Shown here piece by piece: positions 8,011 through 16,770 of a stretch of 64,000 nucleotides of DNA. The position numbers were made by a program, and so were the translations under genes. Numbering within the stretch: the first letter of the stretch is position 1; every line of letters starts with the position of its first letter. A model generated the notes under the pieces. It saw only the letters and a list, made by a program, of their open reading frames with translations. It was not told the origin of the DNA and ran no database searches. The DNA is from Chloroflexia bacterium. Lineage in GTDB: Bacteria > Chloroflexota > Chloroflexia > Thermomicrobiales > UBA6265. The DNA is taken from NCBI GenBank assembly GCA_013698305.1, contig JACCVC010000168.1, positions 1 to 64,000 of the forward strand, read 5' to 3'.

Positions 8011-9036
8011 ATGGCCGTTCCGCTTCAAATCCATCCTTCGGTGGCGTCGTTGCCGGGCCCCAAGGACTCCTACGGCCGGGCGATGAACTACCTGCGAATC
8101 TCGCTGACGGATCGCTGCAATTTCCGGTGCCTCTACTGTATGCCCGCCGTCGGCATGAAGTTCCAGCCGCGCGACGAGATTCTCACTGATGAGGAACTGA
8201 TCCGGACGGTCGGACTGTTCTCGCAACTCGGGGTGAACAAGATTCGTCTGACCGGTGGAGAGCCGACGATCCGGCCTCACCTGGTGGATATCATCCGCGA
8301 AATCAGGCGATTCGACGGCATCGACGAGGTGTCGATGACCACCAACGCCCTGATCCTCTCTCGCAATGCCAGAGAGCTCAAGGACGCCGGTCTCGACCGC
8401 ATCAACGTGAGCATCGACACGCTCGATCCTGTGAAGTTCAAGATGATGACGCGCGGGGGCAGGTTCGATCTGGTCTGGGACGGCATCAACGCGGCGGATG
8501 AAGTCGGGATGAAGCCGATCAAGCTCAATACCGTCGTGGTGCGTGGCCACAACGAGCACGAGATCGACCGGATGGCGGAGTTGACCCTGGAGCACGACTG
8601 GCATGTGCGCTTCCTGGAGATCATGCCGATGGAAGGCGTGGGCATTGTCTATGACGAGGGGCTGGTGACATCGGCGGAGTCGCAGGCGACACTGGAGCAG
8701 CGATTCGGACCGCTCCAGCCGCTGGAGACGGATCCCTCCGATCCGGCCAGGCTGTGGAAGATACCGGGGGCGCGAGGCTCCATCGGTTTTATCTCGCCGA
8801 TCTCCGCGCCGTTCTGCGAGGCCTGCAATCGGGTGCGGCTGACGGCGGACGGTAAGATCCGGCTCTGCCTGATCCGACCGGACGAAGTTGACGTTCGAGA
8901 CGCGATGCGGTCGGGCGCCTCCGACGATGATCTGCTGCGACTGCTCCGATCAGGAGTCTGGCGCAAGCCATGGGGACACCGGGTTGCCGAGGGGGACCGC
9001 AACACAATCCGGGGTATGTCGCAGATCGGTGGCTAA
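8011..9036 (+). CDS. moaA: GTP 3',8-cyclase MoaA
   Basis: A 341-residue radical SAM enzyme that converts GTP to 3',8-cyclo-GTP, the first step of molybdenum cofactor synthesis. The N-terminal radical SAM cluster motif is CNFRCLYC. TGGEPT follows, and the C-terminal second-cluster ligands are CEACN and the later LCL. The protein ends in IGG, matching the conserved C-terminal double glycine. The ATG at 8011 has AAGGA 9 nt upstream; an in-frame TTG at 7978 is less likely. moaB lies 6 kb away on the other strand; moaC, moaD and moaE are not in the window. Confidence 0.95.
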   Translation: MAVPLQIHPSVASLPGPKDSYGRAMNYLRISLTDRCNFRCLYCMPAVGMKFQPRDEILTDEELIRTVGLFSQLGVNKIRLTGGEPTIRPHLVDIIREIRRFDGIDEVSMTTNALILSRNARELKDAGLDRINVSIDTLDPVKFKMMTRGGRFDLVWDGINAADEVGMKPIKLNTVVVRGHNEHEIDRMAELTLEHDWHVRFLEIMPMEGVGIVYDEGLVTSAESQATLEQRFGPLQPLETDPSDPARLWKIPGARGSIGFISPISAPFCEACNRVRLTADGKIRLCLIRPDEVDVRDAMRSGASDDDLLRLLRSGVWRKPWGHRVAEGDRNTIRGMSQIGG

Positions 9037-9157
9037 CAGCAGCGAGAGCCCTTTCCATTGTGGTGTACGTACGGTACCATCCAGATAACTTCATGAACGC
9101 GAGCGACGCATGGAGCTCGTGTTCGTTGTATCTATAGCAAGGGGAAGGGAGCCGTAG

Positions 9158-10570
9158 ATGGCGGCGAATGCTGATGGAGCGCTGGAACGTCAATTCAGGT
9201 TGAGCGCGCAGGGGACCAACGTCCGCACCGAGTTGATGGCGGGGCTGACGACCTTCATGGTGATGGCCTACATCATCGCGGTGAATCCGGCGACACTGGG
9301 GTTCAATGGCGAGCTGGACATCACCCAGATCGCCACCGTGACCTGCCTGGTGGCGGGGGTGATGTCGATCGCGATGGGGCTGTACACCAATCGGGCGATC
9401 GCGATCGCGCCGGGACTGGGGCTCAACGCGATCGTCGCCTTCACACTCGTCGGCAGTATGGGGCTAACGTTTCCTCAGGCGATGGGCGTGGTGGTGGCGG
9501 AAGGCATCATCATCACGATTCTTGTGCTGACCGGGATCCGGAAGTACGTGCTCGAGGTGGTGCCCATGCCGCTGAAACAGGCGATCAGCGTCGGCATCGG
9601 GTTTTTTATCCTCTTTATCGGACTCACGAATGCCGGATTGATCACGTTCAACACCGGCGTGCCGGATGCTGGTTCAGGAACGTCGGGTGGGTTTCTGGCC
9701 TTGTCGCCGCTCAACACCTGGCCGATATTCGTTGTCGGCATTGGGCTGCTGGTAACAATTGTGCTCACCGCCCGAAAGGTGCGGGCTGCACTGCTGTGGG
9801 GCATTCTTGCTGGCACGATCACCGCCTTCATCGTGCCTGGAGATGTCGCGACGCTGCCAGATGACCCGCTGGGAGGTCCTGATTTCGGACTGCTCGGGCA
9901 GTTCAGTTTCAGCTTTATCGCGGAGCTGGGTATCCTCACCTCGTTGCTGGTCGTGCTGAGCCTGATGCTGGCGGATTTCTTCGATACGATGGGAACGCTG
10001 ATCGGCGTCGGTGGCCAGGCCGGATACCTGGATGAAAAGGGCGAACTGCCGGATTCCCAAAAGCCGCTGCTGGTCGATTCACTGGCGGCCATTGCTGGAG
10101 GCGCGGCCAGCGCGTCGTCGGCGACGTCGTACATCGAGTCGTCTGCCGGGGTGGGCGTGGGTGGCCGGTCCGGCCTGGTCTCTGTCACCACCGGAGCGCT
10201 GTTCCTGCTCGCGCTGCCGTTCGTGGCGCTGGTGAATGCCATTCCCGCCGTGGCGACGGCTCCGGCGCTGATTGTGGTCGGCGTGCTGATGGTGAGCGTT
10301 CTCGGCAGTGAAGCAGTATCCGGCGCGGCCAAAAAGGTGCGTGGGATCGACTTTGCCAACATCGAAGAGAGCCTGCCCGTGGTCGCGACGATGCTGCTAA
10401 TGCCGCTCACGTTCAACATCACCAACGGCATCGGGGCTGGCTTCGTCACTTGGGTAGTGATGAAGGTCGCGGCGGGCAAGGGGCGTCAGGTTCACCCCGC
10501 GCTCTATGTGGTCGCGGCGGCATTCCTCTTGTACTTCCTTCGCTGGGCGTTGTTCGACGCGGACTTTTAG
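9158..10570 (+). CDS. NCS2 purine permease, AzgA/PbuG type
   Basis: A 470-residue integral membrane protein of about 12-14 segments. Its start (RTELMAGLTTFMVMAYIIAVNP) and the motif LADFFDTMGTLIGVGGQAGYLDE are typical of AzgA-like hypoxanthine/guanine/adenine:proton symporters. The ATG at 9158 follows GGGAG by 6 nt. The gene stands alone between moaA and the dehydrogenase. No purine riboswitch was seen in the 121-nt gap upstream. Substrate choice among the purines cannot be read from sequence. Confidence 0.88.
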   Translation: MAANADGALERQFRLSAQGTNVRTELMAGLTTFMVMAYIIAVNPATLGFNGELDITQIATVTCLVAGVMSIAMGLYTNRAIAIAPGLGLNAIVAFTLVGSMGLTFPQAMGVVVAEGIIITILVLTGIRKYVLEVVPMPLKQAISVGIGFFILFIGLTNAGLITFNTGVPDAGSGTSGGFLALSPLNTWPIFVVGIGLLVTIVLTARKVRAALLWGILAGTITAFIVPGDVATLPDDPLGGPDFGLLGQFSFSFIAELGILTSLLVVLSLMLADFFDTMGTLIGVGGQAGYLDEKGELPDSQKPLLVDSLAAIAGGAASASSATSYIESSAGVGVGGRSGLVSVTTGALFLLALPFVALVNAIPAVATAPALIVVGVLMVSVLGSEAVSGAAKKVRGIDFANIEESLPVVATMLLMPLTFNITNGIGAGFVTWVVMKVAAGKGRQVHPALYVVAAAFLLYFLRWALFDADF

Positions 10571-10594
10571 GCGCAACGGACCGACATCAAGCAA

Positions 10595-10619
10595 ACCGAC
10601 ACAAGGTCGGTCCCTACGA
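10595..10619 (+). repeat. REP-like palindrome
   Basis: Arms ACCGAC (10595-10600) and GTCGGT (10606-10611) enclose ACAAG, followed by CCCTACGA. This has the same design as the copies at 7878-7900 and 41426-41451. It lies in the 64-nt gap between the permease and the dehydrogenase. ACGGACCGAC just upstream may be the remnant of an inverted partner. Confidence 0.55.
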
Positions 10620-10634
10620 GAAGAGGGATCTGTC

Positions 10635-11603
10635 GTGCGAGAGCCGATTCGAGTTTTTGTGATTTGCCTGCCATCGCCTGAGGAGCATATCAACAATCTG
10701 CGAACCGCTTTTCCGGAGGTCGAGTTTCGGACGGTTGAGAATGATGACCTCCCAGCGTCGTTGGTGACCGCCGATGCGGTGGCGGCGTGGCGCATCCCCG
10801 AGGAGGCAATCGCGGCCGCATCGAACCTGAAATGGATCCATCGAGGCGCGGCGGGAGTCGAGGACCTGATCACGCCGACGTTGCGAGACAGCGACATCAT
10901 TCTGACCAACAGCAGCGGTGTCCATGCGACCAACATTGCCGAGCACGTGCTGGCGATGATGCTGTCATTCGCCCGAGGGTTTCCGTCGTTGTTCCGCATG
11001 CAACAAGACCGGGTCTGGGACGGTAGCCGGCTGGACACACAGGTATTCGAGCTCACGGGCCAGACGGTCGTGCTCGTGGGGGTCGGGGAGATCGGGCAGG
11101 CCGTGGCGGGCAGGGCCAGGGCGCTGGGAATGAGCACGATCGGCGTTAGGCGGCGATCGGACCAGGGTCGGCCTGACGCGATCGACATGATGGTGGGAAT
11201 CGAGCGCCTGTCCGAGGTGCTTGCCTCAGCCGATCATGTAGTGAACAGCCTGCCATTCACGGAGGGCACGCAGTCGTTATTCGACGCGACGGCGTTCGAC
11301 GCGATGAAGATGGGCGCGCATTTTTACAATGTCGGGCGCGGCAGGACCGTTGACACCGATGCGCTGGTAGCCGCGATCAGGACGGGCAAGATCGCCGGGG
11401 CGGGACTGGACGTGACCGATCCGGAGCCGTTGCCGCGTGATTCCAAGCTGTGGGATCTCCCCAACGTGATTCTCACGGCGCACACCGCCGGGCGCACCCC
11501 ACACATGTGGGATCGTGTGTTCAGCTTGATCGAGACCAATCTGGAGCGGTATCAGCGCGGCGACGATCTGGTCAACGTAGTCGATGTCGACTCCGGCTAT
11601 TGA
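10635..11603 (+). CDS. D-2-hydroxyacid dehydrogenase, NAD(P)-dependent
   Basis: A 322-residue enzyme of the D-isomer 2-hydroxyacid dehydrogenase family, which interconverts 2-keto acids and D-2-hydroxy acids. It shows the Rossmann motif VGVGEIGQAVAGRARALG, the catalytic arginine region NVGRGRTVD, DVTDPEPLP and the catalytic histidine in TAHTAGRTP. The start is GTG 10635 with AGAGGG about 8 nt upstream; the frame is open further upstream but overlaps the permease gene. The last 7 nt overlap the convergent galactokinase-like gene. The substrate is unknown. Confidence 0.88.
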   Translation: MREPIRVFVICLPSPEEHINNLRTAFPEVEFRTVENDDLPASLVTADAVAAWRIPEEAIAAASNLKWIHRGAAGVEDLITPTLRDSDIILTNSSGVHATNIAEHVLAMMLSFARGFPSLFRMQQDRVWDGSRLDTQVFELTGQTVVLVGVGEIGQAVAGRARALGMSTIGVRRRSDQGRPDAIDMMVGIERLSEVLASADHVVNSLPFTEGTQSLFDATAFDAMKMGAHFYNVGRGRTVDTDALVAAIRTGKIAGAGLDVTDPEPLPRDSKLWDLPNVILTAHTAGRTPHMWDRVFSLIETNLERYQRGDDLVNVVDVDSGY

Positions 11604-12784
11604 GGCCCGAGTGATGCTCCCGGTCCGAATGTGCAGACTTTGAGTGATTGTTCCGGCTCGAGATCGTGCCGGGTGAAAAAACTTTCGTCCAATTCCTTCT
11701 TGATGTCCTCGACCGCATCCTCATGGAGCAGCGCCAGGGCCGGGCCGCCTTCGCCGCCGCCCATCATCCGTGCGCCCAGGACCCCTGGCAGGCTCATCAG
11801 AATGCTTACCAGCTCTTCCACGACCGGATGGCTGATGTCATAGCTGATGGCGGAGGAGCGTCCTGACGCCGACATCAACTCTCCGAACTCTACCCAGTCC
11901 TGATGTTCGATGGCGGCAACTCCCTGTCGAACTCGATCCGTCTCCGAGACGACGTGATCTACCCGGTCGGGCAGAGGAGACGGCAGCCAGCTCAAGTCAT
12001 CGGCGCGAAGCGTCTGCCAGGTAGCGCTGTCGAGATCGGTGAGGCTGCGAAGCTCCGGATGTCCATGGATTCTCAGGGCGTCTAGCGCTTGCTGGCTCTC
12101 GCGGACTCGGGTTGGGTAGGCCGACTGGTTGAGCGCATGGTAGACGCCGCTGTTCGCGACGGCAAAGACGCGATTGCCTAGCTCGGGATTGATGGGGGTG
12201 ACCTCGCCTGTAGCGCCGTCGAACAGGATGACGCCTCCCGCGACCGAGATTGACTGGTCCATCGCTCCAACGGGCGCGCCGGTGAGGTGCTCCGCGCGAC
12301 GGGCTATGTCAATGATCTGCGACGAGGATAGCTCGGTATCCGCAAGCAGGTTTGTCAGCGCAACACAAAGCGCCGCTGACGAACTCATGCCGAATCCGAG
12401 TGGGACGTCGCCGGTGACGACGATCTCCTGGCCATCCCTTGCTGGCAATTCTGACTCGTGGAGTGCTTGAAGGATGCCGCCCAGGTAGTCGGCTGGCGTC
12501 GTGGCGGCGTCCACATCACCCACTGACGGATTGAGGGTATTGACGGTTGCGACGTCCTGGTCCAGATCGATAGCGAGCAACCTCGTCGTGCCCACGCTCT
12601 CGCGATTCGCGCAGGCGCTAGCGGTGACGAACCGGTCAATCGCTGCCGCGAGCACGGGGCCTCCATTGTAGTCGACGTGGTTGCCGAGCAACTCCAGGCG
12701 GCCGGGCGCTCGTGAAATCAACTCAGGACGCCAGCTAGGCCCGAACGCTCGTTTGGCACGCTCGATGGCAGCCTCGTCACTCAT
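11597..12784 (-). CDS. GHMP kinase, galactokinase-like
   Basis: A 395-residue sugar kinase of the GHMP family. It has the galactokinase-type N-terminal signature RAPGRLELLGNHVDYNGG (residues 25-42), the ATP loop GFGMSSSAA, the MDQSIS segment and the C-terminal GARMMGGGEGG. In true galactokinases the signature reads GEHxDYN; here Asn35 replaces the Glu that contacts the sugar, so the substrate may not be galactose. It is the last gene of the apparent moaB-hisS-deacetylase-kinase run, 20 nt after the deacetylase. No galT or galE is nearby. Confidence 0.82.
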   Translation of the reverse strand: MSDEAAIERAKRAFGPSWRPELISRAPGRLELLGNHVDYNGGPVLAAAIDRFVTASACANRESVGTTRLLAIDLDQDVATVNTLNPSVGDVDAATTPADYLGGILQALHESELPARDGQEIVVTGDVPLGFGMSSSAALCVALTNLLADTELSSSQIIDIARRAEHLTGAPVGAMDQSISVAGGVILFDGATGEVTPINPELGNRVFAVANSGVYHALNQSAYPTRVRESQQALDALRIHGHPELRSLTDLDSATWQTLRADDLSWLPSPLPDRVDHVVSETDRVRQGVAAIEHQDWVEFGELMSASGRSSAISYDISHPVVEELVSILMSLPGVLGARMMGGGEGGPALALLHEDAVEDIKKELDESFFTRHDLEPEQSLKVCTFGPGASLGPQ

Positions 12785-12804
12785 AAAGATTTGACCTCGA
12801 TTGG

Positions 12805-13506
12805 TTATCGACGCATCGCCACTGTCTTGAACGCCTCGCCCAGTTCGAATGGATGATCCTTCGCGACGTCCTCGTGCCGCTCACGCATCCGCTCGGCAAG
12901 GTTCTCACCGCTGCCAACCTGGCTCTTGTGCGCCAGCAGTGCATTAACCTTGGCATCAAAATGATCGGTGATGTCGACCACGATGTCGGGTGTCTCAGGG
13001 CCGAAATACCAGATCTCCGCCGTCTTGTGCGGCTCAAGCCCCTGGGCGCGGTGCTCGGGAAAGTACAGCGGATCGCGCGCCAAGGGGTATACCGAGTCAT
13101 GGGTCGTGATCCCGACCGCCCGATGGTCGGGATGCAGCGCATACGGGCGGAACGGGTCGTGGGTGACGATGACGTCCGGCCGGAACATGCGAATCATGCG
13201 GATGATCTTCTCGCGCAGCTCGACGGTCGGGAAGACGTGACCGTCCCCTTCGCGCAGGAACTCGACGTGCTTTGCCCCGAGACGGCGCGCCGCTTCCTGT
13301 TCCTCGGCCTCTCGAGTTGCGCCTACAGTCTCCGGTGGAAGTGAGTCGTCCGATGCGCCGCGGTCGCCGGACGTGACCTGAATGATGATGACGTCCTTTC
13401 CCTCGCTGGCGAGTTTGTGGATGGTGCCGGCGGACGAGAACTCGGCGTCGTCCGGGTGGGCGACGACCCACATGTAGGTTTGAAAATCCTGATCGGGCTC
13501 GGTCAC
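12805..13506 (-). CDS. PIG-L family deacetylase
   Basis: A 233-residue LmbE/PIG-L zinc-dependent N-acetyl sugar deacetylase. Metal-binding motifs are AHPDDAEF near residues 16-23 and HPDHRAVG near residue 125, with THDPFRPYALHPD around the second. Family members deacetylate GlcNAc conjugates in bacillithiol, mycothiol or glycolipid synthesis. The start is a GTG at 13506. It sits between hisS (39-nt gap) and the GHMP kinase (20-nt gap), a pairing that hints at a sugar-conjugate pathway. No thiol-synthesis partner is nearby. Confidence 0.88.
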   Translation of the reverse strand: MTEPDQDFQTYMWVVAHPDDAEFSSAGTIHKLASEGKDVIIIQVTSGDRGASDDSLPPETVGATREAEEQEAARRLGAKHVEFLREGDGHVFPTVELREKIIRMIRMFRPDVIVTHDPFRPYALHPDHRAVGITTHDSVYPLARDPLYFPEHRAQGLEPHKTAEIWYFGPETPDIVVDITDHFDAKVNALLAHKSQVGSGENLAERMRERHEDVAKDHPFELGEAFKTVAMRR

Positions 13507-13545
13507 GATACGTTCAGTCTCCGATGTGATGGGCGGGAGCGGCAG

Positions 13546-14862
13546 TTACGCGGGCATCAGGTTGCGAATTTCTTCTACAAGGAGGCCCAGCTGGGCCTCA
13601 ACCTGGATTCCGCTCCGCAGATTCTTGACCGAGACGACGCCGCGGTCAAGCTCCTCCGATCCAGGAATCACGGCGAGCGGGATGCCCTTGCGGTCGGCGT
13701 ACTTGAACTGCGCGCCCAGACCGCGATTGTCGAGTATCGATTGATCGACCCGAAGCCCTTCGTCGCGGAGCTCCCTGGCGATCCGCGATCCTTCCGCCGC
13801 GGAGTCTGCGAGGTAGGCGACGAATACATCAGCTGGCGTGTCGGGAGCGCTCACGAGATCATGTTCGCGCACGACTTCAAGAATGCGCTCGAAGCCAAGC
13901 GACATGCCGGTTGCGGGGATCTTGCGTCCCACGAAGTTGCCGACCAGCTCGTCATATCGACCTGCTCCAGCGATCGAGCCAACCCTGGGAGATTCGACAC
14001 GCGCTTCACAGACCGGGCCGGTGTAGTAGTCGATGCCACGCGCAAGCGAGAAGTCGATTTTCCATCCGTGGCTATGCACACCGAGGTTCTCGAGGTGGTG
14101 GACCAGCGATGCAAGCTCCTCGACGGCCTGGGGACCACCATCGACGTCCGCCAGTCTCGCTTTCGCGATGGCCAGCAAGTCGTCCGGGTCGCCCTGTTGC
14201 AGCACCAGTTCGAGAATCTGATCGGCGCTGGCCTCGGTGACGCCGGTGGAGACGAGATCCTTGCGTACGCCCTCCGGGCCGATCTTGTCCAGCTTGTCGA
14301 TTGCCCGGAAGATGCCCACAGAGTGTGCGGCGTCGACCCCGGCCAACAGCGCCATGGACTCAAGCACCCGACGGTGGTTGATGTGGATGACTGTCTGAGG
14401 AAGCCCGACTGCGTGGATGGCGTCGGACATCACGCTTATGCACTCCGCGTCGGCCAGCATGGATGGCGAACCGACGATATCGGCGTCACACTGCAAAAAC
14501 TCACGGAAACGGCCTCGCTGAGGCTTTTCAGCACGCCAGACAGGCGCGATGTGATAGCGCTTGAACGGCAGCACGACATCGTTTTCATGCATCGCCATGA
14601 AGCGGGCCAGCGGCACCGTGAGGTCGTAGCGCAGCCCGACCGCCCGGCCCCCATGATCCTCGAAGTGATACATGAGCTTTTCGTTCTCACCCGCCTGGCC
14701 GGTGAGAACGTCCAGATGTTCGAGTGCGGGCGTGTCGATCGGCTCGAACCCATGGCGTTCGAAGACGGTGCGAATGGCACCGATCAAACGCTGGCGCAGC
14801 ATCATGTCGGCTGGTGGGTAGTCCCGGAATCCCTTGAGGATCCGGGCGTTCTGTTTTGCCAT
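13546..14862 (-). CDS. hisS: Histidyl-tRNA synthetase
   Basis: A 438-residue class II aminoacyl-tRNA synthetase that charges tRNA-His. It shows motif 1 around the N-terminal ILKGFRDYPP region, motif 2 (FKRYHIAPVWRAEKPQRGRFREF), the histidine motifs LARGIDYYTGPV and SIAGAGRYDELVG, motif 3 (GMSLGFERI), and a C-terminal anticodon-binding domain of about 95 residues. Length is normal. The ATG at 14862 has AAGGA about 10 nt upstream. It lies 16 nt after moaB; no T-box leader is present. Confidence 0.96.
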   Translation of the reverse strand: MAKQNARILKGFRDYPPADMMLRQRLIGAIRTVFERHGFEPIDTPALEHLDVLTGQAGENEKLMYHFEDHGGRAVGLRYDLTVPLARFMAMHENDVVLPFKRYHIAPVWRAEKPQRGRFREFLQCDADIVGSPSMLADAECISVMSDAIHAVGLPQTVIHINHRRVLESMALLAGVDAAHSVGIFRAIDKLDKIGPEGVRKDLVSTGVTEASADQILELVLQQGDPDDLLAIAKARLADVDGGPQAVEELASLVHHLENLGVHSHGWKIDFSLARGIDYYTGPVCEARVESPRVGSIAGAGRYDELVGNFVGRKIPATGMSLGFERILEVVREHDLVSAPDTPADVFVAYLADSAAEGSRIARELRDEGLRVDQSILDNRGLGAQFKYADRKGIPLAVIPGSEELDRGVVSVKNLRSGIQVEAQLGLLVEEIRNLMPA

Positions 14863-14878
14863 GTGAGGCGGTTCCTTG

Positions 14879-15439
14879 CTAGTCGGTATGGGTGTAGGAT
14901 CGATGTTTCTTGAGCTCGTAGACGACGTGGGAAAGCTCCGGGCCGATCAACTTTTCCATAGCGAGGCGCACCGCGTTGGATGACCCGGGTAGGGCGAAGA
15001 TCGCGGTTGCGCCCACGCTTCCGGCTATCGCGCGGGACAGCATCGCCGCAGCGCCGATCTCCTGCCAGGAGATCATCCGGAACAGCTCGCCGAACCCGTC
15101 GAGCGTTTTGTCGAGCAGCCCCGCGACCACGTCGTGCGTCGAGTCCCGGCTCGAGATTCCCGTACCTCCGTTGGTGATGATAGCGCTGATCGCCGGATTG
15201 GCGATCCACCTGGTGAGCAGGTCGCGCATGGTGTCCGGGTCATCGGGCAGGATTTCGTAGGCGACCACTGAGTGTCCTCGCCATGTGAGGAACTCCCTGA
15301 TCATGGCGCCGCTTCGGTCGTCGTCGGGGCCGCGGGTGTCGCTCAGGGTCAACACCGCGACCGGGACGGAGTCGGGCGATTCCTCCCGATGCTGTTCTGA
15401 AGGCGATTCTGTTGTGCTACTCGGAAAATGCTGAGTCAT
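14879..15439 (-). CDS. moaB: MogA/MoaB-family molybdopterin adenylyltransferase-like protein
   Basis: A 186-residue protein with the MoCF-biosynthesis fold: AVLTLSDTRG, TNGGTGISSRDST (the MPT/AMP-binding loop) and ALPGSSNAVRLAMEKLIGPELSHVVYE. It would adenylylate molybdopterin, or act in a related step of cofactor assembly. About 25 low-complexity residues precede the conserved fold. GGGAG lies 11 nt before the ATG. It leads the moaB-hisS run. moaA at 8.0 kb is the only other cofactor gene here. Confidence 0.88.
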   Translation of the reverse strand: MTQHFPSSTTESPSEQHREESPDSVPVAVLTLSDTRGPDDDRSGAMIREFLTWRGHSVVAYEILPDDPDTMRDLLTRWIANPAISAIITNGGTGISSRDSTHDVVAGLLDKTLDGFGELFRMISWQEIGAAAMLSRAIAGSVGATAIFALPGSSNAVRLAMEKLIGPELSHVVYELKKHRSYTHTD

Positions 15440-15725
15440 GCGGTGACTTGCTCCCGGTTGCGAGTTTCATCGAGCTGGTCGGCATATAAACCTCGCTCGT
15501 CTCGTACTATCGACGTATGGCCGAGGCTCCACTCTGGAGACGTGCCTGCCGAGTTGGCTGGCTGGGTTGCCCGCCAATCATGGTGAGATGGTACCGGAAA
15601 TCGGCGCAGCCGACCGCTATTCATACCAAGTCCGGCTAATCACCCGGTTAACGAGTACAGCGCTCGCTCCGCAAGTACGGGTTTTTCTCGTTACGGGTTG
15701 CCGCAGTAATCAAACGGACTTGGTA
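15440..15725. other. Intergenic gap between moaB and yraN
   Basis: This 286-nt gap lies upstream of moaB and downstream of yraN. Its right-hand third is the MITE-like inverted repeat at 15623-15726. The rest, about 180 nt, should hold the moaB promoter, but no convincing -35/-10 pair was found. Confidence 0.5.
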
Positions 15726-15726
15726 T
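15623..15726. mobile_element. MITE-like 104-bp inverted-repeat element
   Basis: Perfect 12-nt terminal inverted repeats ATACCAAGTCCG (15623-15634) and CGGACTTGGTAT (15715-15726). Imperfect complementarity continues inward (CCCGGTTAACGAG against CTCGTTACGGG). There is no coding capacity. TA dinucleotides at both tips (15624-15625 and 15724-15725) fit a TA target duplication, as for Tc1/mariner/IS630-type elements. The right tip touches the stop codon of yraN. It could also act as a terminator hairpin. Confidence 0.5.
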
Positions 15727-16109
15727 CAGTCCTCGTAGATGGCATTCACGAAGTGATCTACAGCGCTAACGAGGCCGTCTCGAGCGAGAGTGACCGCAAC
15801 GATGTCGCATCGCCACACATCATCGTCGAACTCGGGGTGGGCCGCGATGAATGCTTCCGCGGCGTCCAGCACACGACTCGCCTTGATCGACGTGACGGCT
15901 TCGGAGGCGTGACCAGCCCAATCACCGGTGCGCGTCTTGACTTCGACGAACACCAATTCTGCACCGTCCCGCATGACCAGATCGAGCTCGCCAGCGCGGC
16001 AGCGCCAGTTTGCGGCGACGAAGCGATATCCCCGCGCCTCCAGATAGAGACGGGTGTGCCGCTCCCCGGCTCGTCCGAATGCCGCTCTCGTGTCGGAGCT
16101 ACGCGCCAT
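15726..16109 (-). CDS. yraN: YraN/UPF0102 endonuclease-like protein
   Basis: A 127-residue protein of the UPF0102 family, which has a PD-(D/E)XK nuclease-like fold of unknown cellular role. The core is RAGERHTRLYLEARGYRFV, then CRAGELDLVMRDG and FVEVKTRTG, giving the E-x-D...E-x-K arrangement. The start is ATG 16109; the longer upstream frame runs inside rnhB and has no family likeness. It overlaps the 3' end of rnhB by 11 nt, the usual rnhB-yraN coupling. The stop codon abuts the MITE-like element. Confidence 0.87.
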   Translation of the reverse strand: MARSSDTRAAFGRAGERHTRLYLEARGYRFVAANWRCRAGELDLVMRDGAELVFVEVKTRTGDWAGHASEAVTSIKASRVLDAAEAFIAAHPEFDDDVWRCDIVAVTLARDGLVSAVDHFVNAIYED

Positions 16110-16746
16110 GGATCGCCGCACATTCCGCGACCGGTCGAAAGCTGGCGCGGTGATAGACGCAGGGCCCGAGGGTGGCCAACGCCGCGAGGTGGGCCGATAC
16201 GCCGTAGCCCTTGTTGCGATCCCAGCCATAGTGGGGCCAATCGGTCGAAAGCTCGACCATCCAGGCGTCGCGATGCACCTTGGCGACAATGGAGGCGGCG
16301 GCGATCGAGAGGGACCGGGCATCACCGCCGATGATGCCGAACTGGGGCAATCCGTCGTCGATGGTCATAGCGTCGATGAGCAGGCAGTCTGGCTGGATGC
16401 GGTTGCTGAGCTTTCGCAGCGCCAACTCCATCACCATCCGATTGGCGGCGGCGAGACCGATGGCGTCGATCGTGGCCGCGTCAATCATGGCGACATCGCA
16501 GGTTGCGTGTTGGAGGATGCCGGCTGACAGGACCACACGCCGTGCCGGCAAGAGTGTTTTGGAGTCCTGTACCCTTGACCAGAGGTCGGCGGCCAGGCTC
16601 AGGTCTCGCGGCAAGGCGACAGCGGCGGCGGCGATGGGACCCGCCAAGGCTCCACGACCCACCTCGTCGAGTCCGACGATGTGCCGGTATCCGGCATGGG
16701 TGAGGCCGCGTTCATATTCAAGCAGATCGGGCGAATCAACCTTCAT
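16099..16746 (-). CDS. rnhB: Ribonuclease HII
   Basis: A 215-residue RNase H type 2 that removes RNA and single ribonucleotides from RNA-DNA hybrids. The signature VGLDEVGRGALAGP near residue 20 carries two catalytic acids. ILLIDAM-like and SIAAASIVAKVHRD segments complete the site, followed by the conserved YGWDRNKGYG. The start is ATG 16746, which places the family N-terminus correctly. A strong terminator (16771-16806) separates it from rplS upstream, yet the rplS-rnhB-yraN order is conserved. Confidence 0.94.
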   Translation of the reverse strand: MKVDSPDLLEYERGLTHAGYRHIVGLDEVGRGALAGPIAAAAVALPRDLSLAADLWSRVQDSKTLLPARRVVLSAGILQHATCDVAMIDAATIDAIGLAAANRMVMELALRKLSNRIQPDCLLIDAMTIDDGLPQFGIIGGDARSLSIAAASIVAKVHRDAWMVELSTDWPHYGWDRNKGYGVSAHLAALATLGPCVYHRASFRPVAECAAIHGA

Positions 16747-16770
16747 GCACTCAGGATAGCGCGGACACGA

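Noticed and set aside
9037..9157. Purine riboswitch before the permease
   Set aside because: The conserved purine-aptamer loop bases are absent.
14863..14878. T-box leader for hisS
   Set aside because: Only 16 nt separate moaB and hisS, so there is no room.
13417..14913. Long plus-strand open frame opposite hisS
   Set aside because: It lies antisense to a clear histidyl-tRNA synthetase and has no motif. Such shadows are common at this base composition.
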